A stretch of 64,000 nt of DNA from Lepisosteus oculatus (Eukaryota > Chordata > Actinopteri > Semionotiformes > Lepisosteidae), in the NCBI RefSeq assembly GCF_040954835.1, contig NC_090699.1, positions 15,803,817 through 15,867,816 on the forward strand, read 5' to 3'. Below the pieces are notes generated by a model. It saw only the letters and a list, made by a program, of their open reading frames with translations, was not told the DNA's origin and made no database searches. This document shows positions 33,380 to 43,200 of this stretch, one piece after another (position 1 is the first letter of the stretch; each line of letters opens with the position of its first letter). Both the position numbers and the translations under genes were made by a program.

Positions 33380-33660
33380 CATTGGGAACTCTACTGTCTC
33401 TCACATGCAGACCGCACTCCCACCACCCTGGGAGTAAAGCAGAGCCTCCTGTCCTGACTGAAGGATCTCATCCAGCTGTTTATTGAGAGAAGTCAGGGTA
33501 TCGGCTTCAACCACATGGTGGGGGGTAGCTTGTTCCACACTCCCACCACCCTGTGTGTAAAGTAGAGCCTCCTGTCCTGACTGAGGGATCTCATCCAGCT
33601 GTTTCTTGAGAGAAGTCAGGGTATTGGCTTCCACGACATGGCTGGGCAGCGTGTTCCACT
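33380..33660 (-). mobile_element. Two tandem LINE 3' fragments
   Basis: Two copies of gtaaagtagagcctcctgtcctgactgagggatctcatccagctgtttcttgagagaagtcagggtatcggcttc, about 120 bases apart, in the minus orientation. They resemble the pair at 16675-16930. Confidence 0.75.
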
Positions 33661-33974
33661 TTGTATAGCGACACTATGCTTTGTAGAGTGTCATGTCTTT
33701 TTGGTTTTGCACTTCCCTGTACTTTTCTACTCAGGCCCCGGCGGTAGTGTTTCAGCCGTGTCTCTCCACCACGGGCCTTGCCATGAAGGGTTAAAACGGG
33801 GATCTCAATCCCGACTCTGGATCACACCCCCGGTTTTGGCTCGAGCCCAGATCTGCCGCACAGTTAAACCATTAGTCCTTTAATTGACTTGACACGATGC
33901 ATTTTAATGGTTTGTTTTGCCCCCTTCAACGGGACGTAACTTGCCTTTCAATGACTGAATTTCATCAGCGGAAA

Positions 33975-34320
33975 GAAAAACTTACAGGCCAGCGTGGTGG
34001 CGCGGTGCCGGGGCCCCCCAAGTTCAATTCCGGACCCGGAGAGTTCAAGCTGTCTGCATGGAGCTTGCATGTCCTCCAAATGCGTGTGGGTTTCCTGTGG
34101 GTGCTCTGGTTTCCTTCCCAATCCAAGGACAAGCTGGTAGGTCAATGGGCTTCTGGGAAAACTGGCTCTGGTGTGAGCGTCCGTCTGTCTGCCCTGCAAT
34201 GGACTGGCACCCCGATCAGGGTGTACCCCGCCTTGTGCCCACGGCTCACTGGGATAGGCTCCGGCTCCACCCGAGCCTGTACTGGAAGAAGCGGTTAGAA
34301 AAGGGGTGGATGAAATAAAA
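33975..34320 (+). repeat. Fish interspersed repeat, near full length
   Basis: Starts gccagcgtggtggcgcggtg and includes caagctgtctgcatggagcttgcatgtcctcc and ctgcaatggactggcacccc. It ends with cactgggataggctccggctcc and gaagcggttagaaaaggggtggatg. It lies just beyond the presumed SRCAP 3' end. Confidence 0.8.
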
Positions 34321-34509
34321 CCCCACACTTCCAGGTAGATGAGAACTAGCCAACTGCTCCGGCAGCTCCCAGTAAGTCAGGTAATTGAATGAAACACCCA
34401 GGGGGGCCAGTTGGGGTTAAAGCCTGTTGGCGGGGCAGAATTAGCCAGCCCTCCACCCCCCCTCCCCACCCCAGTGAAAAACACCCACCACTGCAGAGGC
34501 TCTTTCAAG

Positions 34510-36203
34510 TTTTTTGGTCTTTTTATTTAATCGTTTTTCGTTCAAGTAAAATAATCTGGAATTACACGGGAACACAGGAATGTAGAAACTGAAAATAAAG
34601 TCCAACGTAAAAACCTTCATCCCCCCCCCCCACCAAACTCCTTCCCAGTCCCAGAACTCCCCCCCAGCCCCGCCTCCTAACGCCTCTCCCCAGCTCTCCC
34701 GGACATGCTCATGGCTGCCTCCACTTCAGACTCGGGGGGTCCCCCTTCTGGCTCCCCTGCGCCCTGCAGCGTGTGCCTTCTGAACAAGGATGGACAGGGG
34801 CTTGGCCAGTCCAACCCCAGATAGAGGTCGGAACAGGACTCAGACGCTCTGGGGACAGGGAGAGGGAGAGATGGGGCGCCAGCTCGACCAGGGGCAGGGA
34901 GAGGGAAAGAGAAGGTGCGAGCTAGACTGGACAGAGAGGGAGAGGGGGGGGTCATTTTATGTGCCGATTGGCCAACAGTCTCCACATTAAGGCAACACCA
35001 GCCCCCCCACTCCCTCCAGTTCCAGTGGTCAGACCGGGCTCCACAGTGCGTGGACGCCGGTTTGGGGTGCTAGTGGGGTACCGAGAGGGGCAGATGGGGG
35101 GAGATGAGGCCTGGAAGGGGGGAGGAAACCCCGAGTCTGTTCAGTGGGAGCAGACAGATTAAGTACACTTCAACCCCGACGGAAACGTGTCGAAACACCT
35201 GGCTTTTCAATTGATGGTCTCATGCAGTTTGGTACGGGGCACCCCTACTCTTCCGCTGAACCGCTGGAACCCCTGAAACTGAAAGGACGCCCCCCGGAGC
35301 TCAGGGCCCTGCAGCTGCTGGTACTGGAACCGCAGATCGGGTCACACAGGGCCACCGCTGGGCAGCAGGAACCTCGCTCTGGGGGCAGTGCCGACAGCCC
35401 TTTCTCCCTAGACACACTGCCTGCCCGCTCCCAGCCGTCACTCCTCACCCCCAAAAAGCTCCCTAAAATCACCCCTGGCTCCGACCTGACATCATGTACT
35501 GTGCCGGCTGCTGGATTCCCTCTGGAGTAGAAGAGCAAGCCCTCTAAGCCCCTAAAAAACCCTCACCTTCTCAAACTACGGGGCATCTTGTACCCCAGTT
35601 CATCCAGCGGCACCCCAGCAGGTTTGGCACCAACTCCCCTCTCCCCCCCAGTCCCTCCCACAGTTCTCGAAAAAACAAACGGCAGGTGAAAAGGGGGGGG
35701 CAACCAGTGTTTGTTACCCCAAACGAGGTTCCTGCGTGCTCTATCAGGGAGAGGGGTCCAGCTGTAAGGACAGAACTGGACAGAACCGACCCCCCCCTTC
35801 CCACGCCTGATCCCCGCTGCCCCCTACAGGGAGCTAGCAGCAGTGTGCCCCCCGTCCACCCCCAAGCCTGCGCGTCTGACCCCCAGCGTGTTGGGGCGCA
35901 GACCCGGACAGGCTCCGGGACCCAAGCGGACACCCATCTCTCTCCTCCAGCAGGGCAAGACAGTGCCGCAGCAGCCGGCCCCCCACGGTCCTTCTCTCTG
36001 TACGTGAGCAGTGCGGCTCCTCGCGGTGTCCACCAGGGGGCGCTCACGGCCGCGTCAAGAGAGGGGGGTGGCAGAGGAGAGGGCAGGGGGAATGGTGCGC
36101 GCCTGAGAGAAGCAGTTTTATCCCCCCCCCCCCCCGAAAGCAGCCTGGCGCCCGGAGAGGGGCAGGTTCTGTCCGCGCGTCGAGTCCGGCGCCCTCGGGA
36201 CCC
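34510..36203 (-). other. srcap: SRCAP 3' UTR with poly(A) signal
   Basis: The stop codon of SRCAP is at 36204-36206. The first canonical minus-strand AATAAA downstream is at 34522-34527 (in gattaaataaaaagacc), followed by a T-rich region. That implies a 3' UTR of about 1.7 kb. C-runs at 34620-34633 and 36123-36135 interrupt it. Short frames in both directions within it show no conserved motif. Confidence 0.6.
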
Positions 36204-39200
36204 TCAGGTCTTGCCCCGGCGGCGGGGCGGGGGCTGGTGCTGCGAGGAGGAGGAGGACGAGGAGCGCGTGTTGCTGGCGGGCGTGCGGGCCTGGGCGGCG
36301 GCGGCGGCCGCCACGCTGCGCAGCACCCGGTCGGGGGTGCCCTCCGAGGGGGGCTGGCGGCTCCGCAGCCTCCCGCCCCCTCGGGACGGCCTCCGGCGGC
36401 CCCCCCGCTCCCTGTCCGAGGAGGAGTCCTCCGCCTGCCGCCGGCGGCCCCTGTGGCGCGAGCGGCGCTCCTCGCGGTCGCTGCCGGAGGTCTTGTCCGC
36501 GCCCGTGCTGCTCCGGCTGCGGCCCGTGCTCTGGGAGCTGAGGCTGCGGCTGATCCGGCTGCCGCCGCTGCTGCTGCTGCTGCAGCTCCGGCAGCTCCCG
36601 CTGCTGCTGCGGCGCGAGGCCCTGCTCCTGCTGCGCGCCCGCCGCCCGCCCGCCTCCGCCCGCTTCTGCGCCGGCTTCTTGCCGCCCGCCTCCAGCGGGG
36701 GCACCAGCGGCCCCGGCCTCTGCCTGGTGCAGCGGGGGCCGGGCTCGGGGTGCTCGGCCGGGGGCTCGGGCCGGCAGCTGCGGTCCGCTGAGGAGGAGGA
36801 GGAGGTGGTGGTGCCCCCCTGCCGGCCCCCTCTGCCGGCTGGACCCGCCGAGCCCCGGCCGCGCATGGCGAGCAGCTTAGCGGCCGCGTTGAGGGCTGAG
36901 CAGCGCTTGCCTAGGACCTCGGGGACGGGGCTCGGCCGCGGTTTCGCGCCGGCCTTCTGCTTGCGCTCGCTGTCCGGGGGGGCAGCCGCGGCGGCCCGAG
37001 GTGCAGAGGTGGATTCTGGGTCCTGGCGGGTGGGCAAGGGTGTGAGGGTCCTGCGGGTCGCCCTGACCGACACCTCGCTGCCCGACTCGCCCCCGGTGGT
37101 GGTGGTGGTGTTGGGCGTGAGCCTGCCGGACGAGCCCGCCTCCCGCGGACGCTCTCTCCTCTTCAGGTTCTTCGGCGCTCTCCTCCTGTCCCCGCCCTCG
37201 CCCTGGCGCTCCGCCTCCCGCCGCCTGCCCTCCGGCCTGCGCTGGGACGCCCGTGTCAGGCGCCGCTCGCCCGCCCCGCCGGACGCCTCCGAATCGGAGG
37301 ACGAGGGGGAGGAGGACTGCGAGGTGGCGGTGGCGGCCAGGGCGTCTGTCCGGGAGGAGCGGGTGACCCTCCTCTGGGGAGCGTCCTCCTCCTCTTCTGT
37401 CTCCACCTCCTCTCCTTTTCTCTTGACCGCTGCCTTCCCTCGGCCGCCCTTCTTGCCGGTGGACAGCGAGGACGATCTGGTGGAGGCCGAGCAGGAGGAG
37501 GAGGAGGACGACGACGCGGAGGAAGAGCGCGTCGACTCCTGGCTCTGACTGCTGCGCCGGTGCTGCGGCGGCTCCGTCTCCTCCTCCTGTGCCGCGCGTC
37601 TGCCCCTCTTGCCCCTCTTGCCCCCCTGCCTGGCCCGGCTGCGCCTCCGCTGCTCCTCTGGCCGGGGACTGCGGCCCCTGACGGCGGCTCGGGTCACTCT
37701 GCGCAGGGAGGGAGAGGGGGAGTGCTCTTCCTGAGAGGAGCGGGTCACTCTCCTCTTCTTGCGGTGGGGCGGCAACTCCTCGTCTGCCTCGGCCCCGCTC
37801 TCGCTGTCTCTCCTCTTCCCTGGCCTCCTGTCCTCCGAGTCCCGGCTCTCGCTGTCCCTCCTCTTCCCTGGCCTCCTGTTCTCCGAGCCCTTGCTCTTGC
37901 TCTCCTCAGGCGGCGCCATCTTGCCATTCCCCCCCTCTTCTCCTACTCGGGACTCTGTGGGACTCTGCTTCAGTGCTGCCTCTTTGTCCTCCCCCTCCAG
38001 CTGCGCCTCCTGCCTGTGGGGGCTGGGCGGCAGGGTCTCGGCAGGCACTGGCAGGCAGGAGGGATCGGGCGGGGAGCTGCGGAGGAGGGGAGAGGTGGGG
38101 GCGGCAGCGGGGGACCTCGACGCGGAGGGGCTGGCGGGGCAGTCCGCGGCCATCTCGGGCGGGCGCTGGTCTTTGCGGGGCCGGCCCCGCTTGCGTTTGG
38201 GGGAGGGCGACAGGCTGCCGTCTCCCGCCGCCGCCGCTTGGGCCGGGGGAGGCGGCGGGGGCGACGACGACGACGACTCCAGGGTTTTGGGGTCCCCGAC
38301 GGCTCGGGGAGGCGTCTTGGGGGGCCTGCCGCGCTTGCGCTTCCCCGGAGGGGTGGGAGTGGCGGCGGAGCTGTCTGGCGAGGACAAGCAGTCCCTTTCC
38401 GGCGGGGTGTCCTGTTTCCGAGGGGAGCCGGGCGAGAAGCTCCTCCTGTCCCCCACCGTTCCCCCGGCGCCCCTCCCTCGGCCGCGGCCCGGCTGCTCGC
38501 CCAGCTGGGCCGCCAACCGCGACTCGGTCTCCAGGCGCCGCCGCACGGGCAGGTTCCTGAGCACGGGCATGTCCGCGGGGTAGGCCCTGCCGGGGCCGGG
38601 CAGGGAGTCCGGCAGCGCGGGTGCGTGGTCGAGCAGGTCTCCGGGGCCGGGGGGCTCCCCGGCGGCCATGGCTCCGTCCTCCGCGGCCGGGTCCGCCCCT
38701 CGGTCGGCCTCCCCGGCGGCGTCCCTCCGCGGGCCGCTCGCTCCCCTCCTGCGGCGCTTGAGCTCCTTCTCCTCCACCACGGTCACCAGCCGGCCCGGGA
38801 GCTTGCGCAGCACCTTGGCCGAGGGCGACCCCTCCTGCAGGCTGTTCAGCACCTCTCCGTCCGCCGACACCCGCTTGCGGGGAGAGCGGGCCGGCGCCTG
38901 TGGCAGCGGCGGCGAGCCCGGGGGCGAGGAGCCGGGGGAGGGCAAGGGGGAGGCGGGCGGGGGCTGGGGAGGTGGGGTGCCCAGTTCTGCAGCGCGATGT
39001 CCAGGGCTGCTGCTTTGCCCTGCCTCGTCCGCATTGCTGTAGACAAGGGATCCGGGCAACATGGCGGCAGCCGTCCCACAGGAATCAAGCCGCTCGCTCT
39101 TCACAGGCGAGCCGGGGGCTGACCCCCCTTCCCTAGTGGAGACGGGCTGCTCCAGCGCCCTGTCTGCTCTGGGCTGCGGGGCGGCATGAGGCTCTGGCTC

Positions 39201-40202
39201 TTCATGGAGTGGGGCAGGGGGGCTGTGGGGGCCGCCCCCCCTTTGCGAAGGAGGCGGGGGCTCGGAGGAGGGTACGGGGGTGGCCGGAGGGGAGAGTGGG
39301 GCCGTCCTCTCGGTCTCGCCACAGGGAGACGTGGGGGCGGCAGAAGGCACTGAGAGGGGGGAGACCTGGGGCTGGGGGTCCCTGGGGGCCTGGCAGGCGG
39401 CTGGCTGGGGTGGGGAGGAAGGGCCCGGGGAAGGGAGGCCTCCTCCTCCTCCCTCTGGCTGCCCAACGCCTGCGTCGGGCAAAAGGTTGTTCTGGGGAGA
39501 AGGCGGCGCCGGCTCGGCTGGCTCGGGCAGCTGATGGGCTTCGGGGGTGGCGAGGCGGGTGAGTGGCGGTGGCGAAGGGAGGTGGAGCTCGTCTTTGGTG
39601 TCTCCCTGCAGAGCCAGGCCGGCAGGCTCAGGCACGTCTCTGTGCTGCGGGGTGCTGTCCTCCTCGGGGGCGGGAACCAGCGGAGCCTGAACTGGAGCCG
39701 GAGCCGGAGTCGGAGTCGGATTCGGATTAGCCGAAGCCGAAGCCAGGGTCTGAGCCGGAGCCGGAGTCGGATTCGGATTAGCCGAAGCCGAAGCCAGGGT
39801 CGGAGCCGGAGACGGAGCCGGAGCGGAAACACATGCAGTGCTCGCCTCCTGCACTGGCATGTTGTCCTCGGTCCGGGCCCCTGCCTCAGGCTCCGGTCGA
39901 GCCAGGGTGGTAGGAAGGACGTCGATCCGAGGCTGTGGAGGGGAGTCTCCCGTCACCTCCCCCGGACTCCGGGCGGGGGCGGGGGGAAGTTCGTCTGCCC
40001 CCTCCGCCGCGGGGGTTCGAGGCCTCAGCCTCCCGCTGGCCCGGGTGCAGAGGGCGCTCTTCTCCTTGGTCTTGCGGGCCCGGCGGTGCGGGGCGTCCTC
40101 GGGCAGGGCGCGGGGCGCAGACGGGGCCTCGTCGTCCGAGGGCAGCTTGAACGCCTCCTCCTTGGCCTGGTCCAGGCCCTTGCGGGCGGCTTCCACCTGC
40201 TC
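36204..40202 (-). CDS. srcap: SRCAP terminal exon with AT-hooks
   Basis: A single 3,999-base exon (1,332 residues and TGA) starting [18 protein letters not shown], exactly where the human C-terminal region starts. It contains the conserved block [18 protein letters not shown] (about 38750-38825), and AT-hooks KRKRGRPPK (38312-38345) and KRKRGRPRK (38167-38204) for minor-groove DNA binding. A conserved [10 protein letters not shown] lies near the end. Human has three AT-hooks; I see two canonical ones. The rest is disordered, first P/A/E-rich, then R/S-rich with [10 protein letters not shown]-type repeats. A 57-base direct repeat encoding [18 protein letters not shown] lies at about 39695-39810. 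The exon is extremely GC-rich and has long antisense frames. Confidence 0.95.
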   Translation of the reverse strand, partial: EQVEAARKGLDQAKEEAFKLPSDDEAPSAPRALPEDAPHRRARKTKEKSALCTRASGRLRPRTPAAEGADELPPAPARSPGEVTGDSPPQPRIDVLPTTLARPEPEAGARTEDNMPVQEASTACVSAPAPSPAPTLASASANPNPTPAPAQTLASASANPNPTPTPAPAPVQAPLVPAPEEDSTPQHRDVPEPAGLALQGDTKDELHLPSPPPLTRLATPEAHQLPEPAEPAPPSPQNNLLPDAGVGQPEGGGGGLPSPGPSSPPQPAACQAPRDPQPQVSPLSVPSAAPTSPCGETERTAPLSPPATPVPSSEPPPPSQRGGGPHSPPAPLHEEPEPHAAPQPRADRALEQPVSTREGGSAPGSPVKSERLDSCGTAAAMLPGSLVYSNADEAGQSSSPGHRAAELGTPPPQPPPASPLPSPGSSPPGSPPLPQAPARSPRKRVSADGEVLNSLQEGSPSAKVLRKLPGRLVTVVEEKELKRRRRGASGPRRDAAGEADRGADPAAEDGAMAAGEPPGPGDLLDHAPALPDSLPGPGRAYPADMPVLRNLPVRRRLETESRLAAQLGEQPGRGRGRGAGGTVGDRRSFSPGSPRKQDTPPERDCLSSPDSSAATPTPPGKRKRGRPPKTPPRAVGDPKTLESSSSSPPPPPPAQAAAAGDGSLSPSPKRKRGRPRKDQRPPEMAADCPASPSASRSPAAAPTSPLLRSSPPDPSCLPVPAETLPPSPHRQEAQLEGEDKEAALKQSPTESRVGEEGGNGKMAPPEESKSKGSENRRPGKRRDSESRDSEDRRPGKRRDSESGAEADEELPPHRKKRRVTRSSQEEHSPSPSLRRVTRAAVRGRSPRPEEQRRRSRARQGGKRGKRGRRAAQEEETEPPQHRRSSQSQESTRSSSASSSSSSSCSASTRSSSLSTGKKGGRGKAAVKRKGEEVETEEEEDAPQRRVTRSSRTDALAATATSQSSSPSSSDSEASGGAGERRLTRASQRRPEGRRREAERQGEGGDRRRAPKNLKRRERPREAGSSGRLTPNTTTTTGGESGSEVSVRATRRTLTPLPTRQDPESTSAPRAAAAAPPDSERKQKAGAKPRPSPVPEVLGKRCSALNAAAKLLAMRGRGSAGPAGRGGRQGGTTTSSSSSADRSCRPEPPAEHPEPGPRCTRQRPGPLVPPLEAGGKKPAQKRAEAGGRRARSRSRASRRSSSGSCRSCSSSSSGGSRISRSLSSQSTGRSRSSTGADKTSGSDREERRSRHRGRRRQAEDSSSDRERGGRRRPSRGGGRLRSRQPPSEGTPDRVLRSVAAAAAAQARTPASNTRSSSSSSSQHQPPPRRRGKT

Positions 40203-43200
40203 CTGCGGACACGGAGAGGAGAAGGAGGGCGTCAGGCACAAGAGCTCCAGCGTCAGGGGCTCTGGACACAAGCTGTTTCTTAACCCCTCGAATCCCCCTT
40301 GCAAATATTTCACAGACAAAACTCTGAAAACCCGACCACCGTCACGCTGGCATTAGTTGAACCCTTGTGAACCCCTTCTGGCACCAGCACAACGCCCTAA
40401 GCAGCTTCCAGGGAACCAGGCGACAAAGATTGTGGTCACAACCTGATCGGATTACCACCTCGCTGATTATCACCGGAGCCCCAGGCCACAGCACAAGGAA
40501 AACGCACCCCGATCGAACTCTAAGCATCTCTCGGTCCAGAGACTGGCAGACAAAGCCAAGAGGCGAAGAAGGCGTCCTGAGAGCCTTCTTCACACCTAAC
40601 CGGTTGCGTCTCCGGGGTCTGTAAGTACTCCTCATCACTGCTCTTCTGGACTGTGAGGCGGTGAAACAACCGAGACAACACCCACCCCTGAAAGCAACGT
40701 TTCAACTCCATCACTAAGCTGGCTGCCTGCACGCGAAGAAGCCAAACCACTGCTCACCTCAGAGACCCCCGGGAACATTTAGATATGGCAGTTCCTGATC
40801 CGCGTCGGGTTACCCCAGCCCGGCCCTCAAGGGTTTTGAAAACGGGGCGCAATCGTGTCTGTTCTCCCCGAGAGAGGAATTCAGACAAACCCACAGCGTC
40901 TGCTGAAATGTCCACAGTGTGGCAGTCCAAAATCTCAGCCCAGTCTAAAATCTTCCAGCAGGCTCTGGGATAAGTAGACCAGTTGGCGCATCCTCGGACC
41001 ACGCGCACCCCAGGAGGAGAGCTGCCATGCCTTCACAGATCGAGACCGATCCAAACTCAAGGAAGGCACCAGCACCGCATGGCTGTACACCATCAGCCCT
41101 GCCGCGTCAATGTGGACAGTCGCTAGGCTGCGCTGCAGGTTCAGTTTCATATTCATCGATAACACCAAGGAAGAGCGTCTGAACGCCACGGCCAGCGGCG
41201 TAAACAGCGACGCTGCGTTGGGACCGGCCCACCCCAGAAACCACACGTGGGTGTAAGGACAGAAGCAACGTCCCTTTAGAGAGGACATCTTGCACACAAA
41301 AAAAAACACCAACTGCTCTGCTAGCCCCTTGCAAAGAGGAAAACACCGATTCAGACCGAGCCTAGCGGCCACTTCTGCAGAATGAGGGCCCCAACCTTGT
41401 TAGTTGCCATCTTTTGCTACCTCGCTCTGGACCACACGCAGGAGATCCAGCAAACACAGGTCTGGAATATTTTTTTTATACCACAGGAACTGCTCCTCAG
41501 CAGGGCAGAGACCTTGTCGTCCCTCCCTGTTAATATGAACCCAAGGCCACTGCTTAATAAGTAGCTGCCCAGAACCCTTCTCTCAGGGCGCGGCTCAAAT
41601 ACAGGCGGTGCGCACGAGTGCAGCTCAGTGGGAGAGCTTGTGAGAAAAGAAGGCAGTTACCTCGGCCTGTTTCAGCTCCTCCTTGCAGACGTCTTCCAGT
41701 GAGGCCTCCAGGAAGTTCATTGCATAGCGCTCTATTGGAGTCAGCTGTGAGAGAAACAGAGAGGGGTTCATACAGACACACTGACTGACTGGAGACTCCA
41801 GTACATTAACACTGCACTGAGAGAGAGGGGTTCATACAGACACACTGACTGACTGGACACTCCAGTACATTAACACTGCACTGAGAGAGAGGGGTTCATA
41901 CAGACACACTGACTGACTGGACACTCCAGTACATTAACACTGCACTGAGAGAGAGGGGTTCATACAGACACACTGACTGACTGGAGACTCCAGTACATTA
42001 ACACTGCACTGAGAGAGAGGGGTTCATACAGACACACTGACTGGACACTCCAGTACATTAACACTGCACTGAGAGAGAGGGGTTCATACAGACACACTGA
42101 CTGACTGGACACCTGGAGGCAGGAGCCTGGACCCATGGCGAGAATGACACACCGGTGCAAGAGGCAAACATGGTGTGTGTTTCCGCTCCGCTTTAGAGCT
42201 GCAATCTGCTGAGTGTGTGTGTCCCGTGTCGGTCTGTACCTGCTCCACCAGGGCGGCGATCTCCTGCTCAGCCTTGGATAGCTCCTCCTCTTCCTGCTCT
42301 CGGCCCGCCCCCTCGCTGCCCTCCTCCAACGGGATGTTCTCGTTGAACTCGGCCAGCTCCGCCACCTGCTCCGCCTTCGCCTGCGAGGCGGCGGCGATGT
42401 CCTCCTCGTCCTCCGCCCGGCACAGCGCCTGGGAGAGAGAGGAGCTGGTGAACCCCGGGCCAGCCGCTGCAGTTTCTGCCCGCAGAGCTAGAGGCGAAAC
42501 CGACTGAACTTGACCGAGGCGTGCGGCAGGAGAACGTGGCGGCACGGGAAGGACCCCCCGCCCCAGCACGCAGACCCAGCTGCTTGCGCTCTGGCCGAGC
42601 AATCCCACACTGCCCCAGGACAGCCAGTCCCGGACGGCTGGCGTGACACGATCCAGGCTCGAACCCGTGCCCACGGAAAGCCGTGACGTATAGTGTGAAG
42701 ACGTACAAAAGGGAACGCCCCCCCAGCCATGAGAATGGAAAACACGGAGGGTTCAGGAGCATCACAGCATAAACCTCCCCCAGCAGCCAAGCTGAAGGCT
42801 CTACCAATCAGAAATTAATGGGGCTGATGGTCCCAAGTCGGACTTCCACCCAGTGTCACAGGGGTGCACTGAAGAACAGTACAGGGGGTCCCCATGCAAG
42901 TCCAGGATATGTCCCTAAATAATGCAGCTCTTGGCCGCGACAAGCCTGGGAGATCATGTGACCTCTGCTTAGAAGAGGAAAGTCTTATCCATGGAGAATA
43001 ATGTCATGACCTTCAGATACGTACCCCGAACTCACGCGTACAGAGAAACAGCGAGCCAGCATCAGCTCCTTTCCAGCTATCAGCTCGTCAAACCCAACAG
43101 TCAAGCACTGCGACACGGTCGATACCCCCCCCTCCCCCCGACTCCAACACCGCTGATGCAGCCAACACTTCCCTCACCCCACGCCACCCTAGTGCGCATC

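Noticed and set aside
35686-39122. Plus-strand open frames of 620 and 520 codons across the SRCAP terminal exon
   Set aside because: They are antisense shadows of a very GC-rich coding exon. They have no splice structure or homology, while the minus strand matches SRCAP throughout.
40935-41372. 145-codon minus-strand frame in the last SRCAP intron
   Set aside because: No recognisable motif or splice phase, and human SRCAP has no exon at this point. The flanking exons join perfectly without it.
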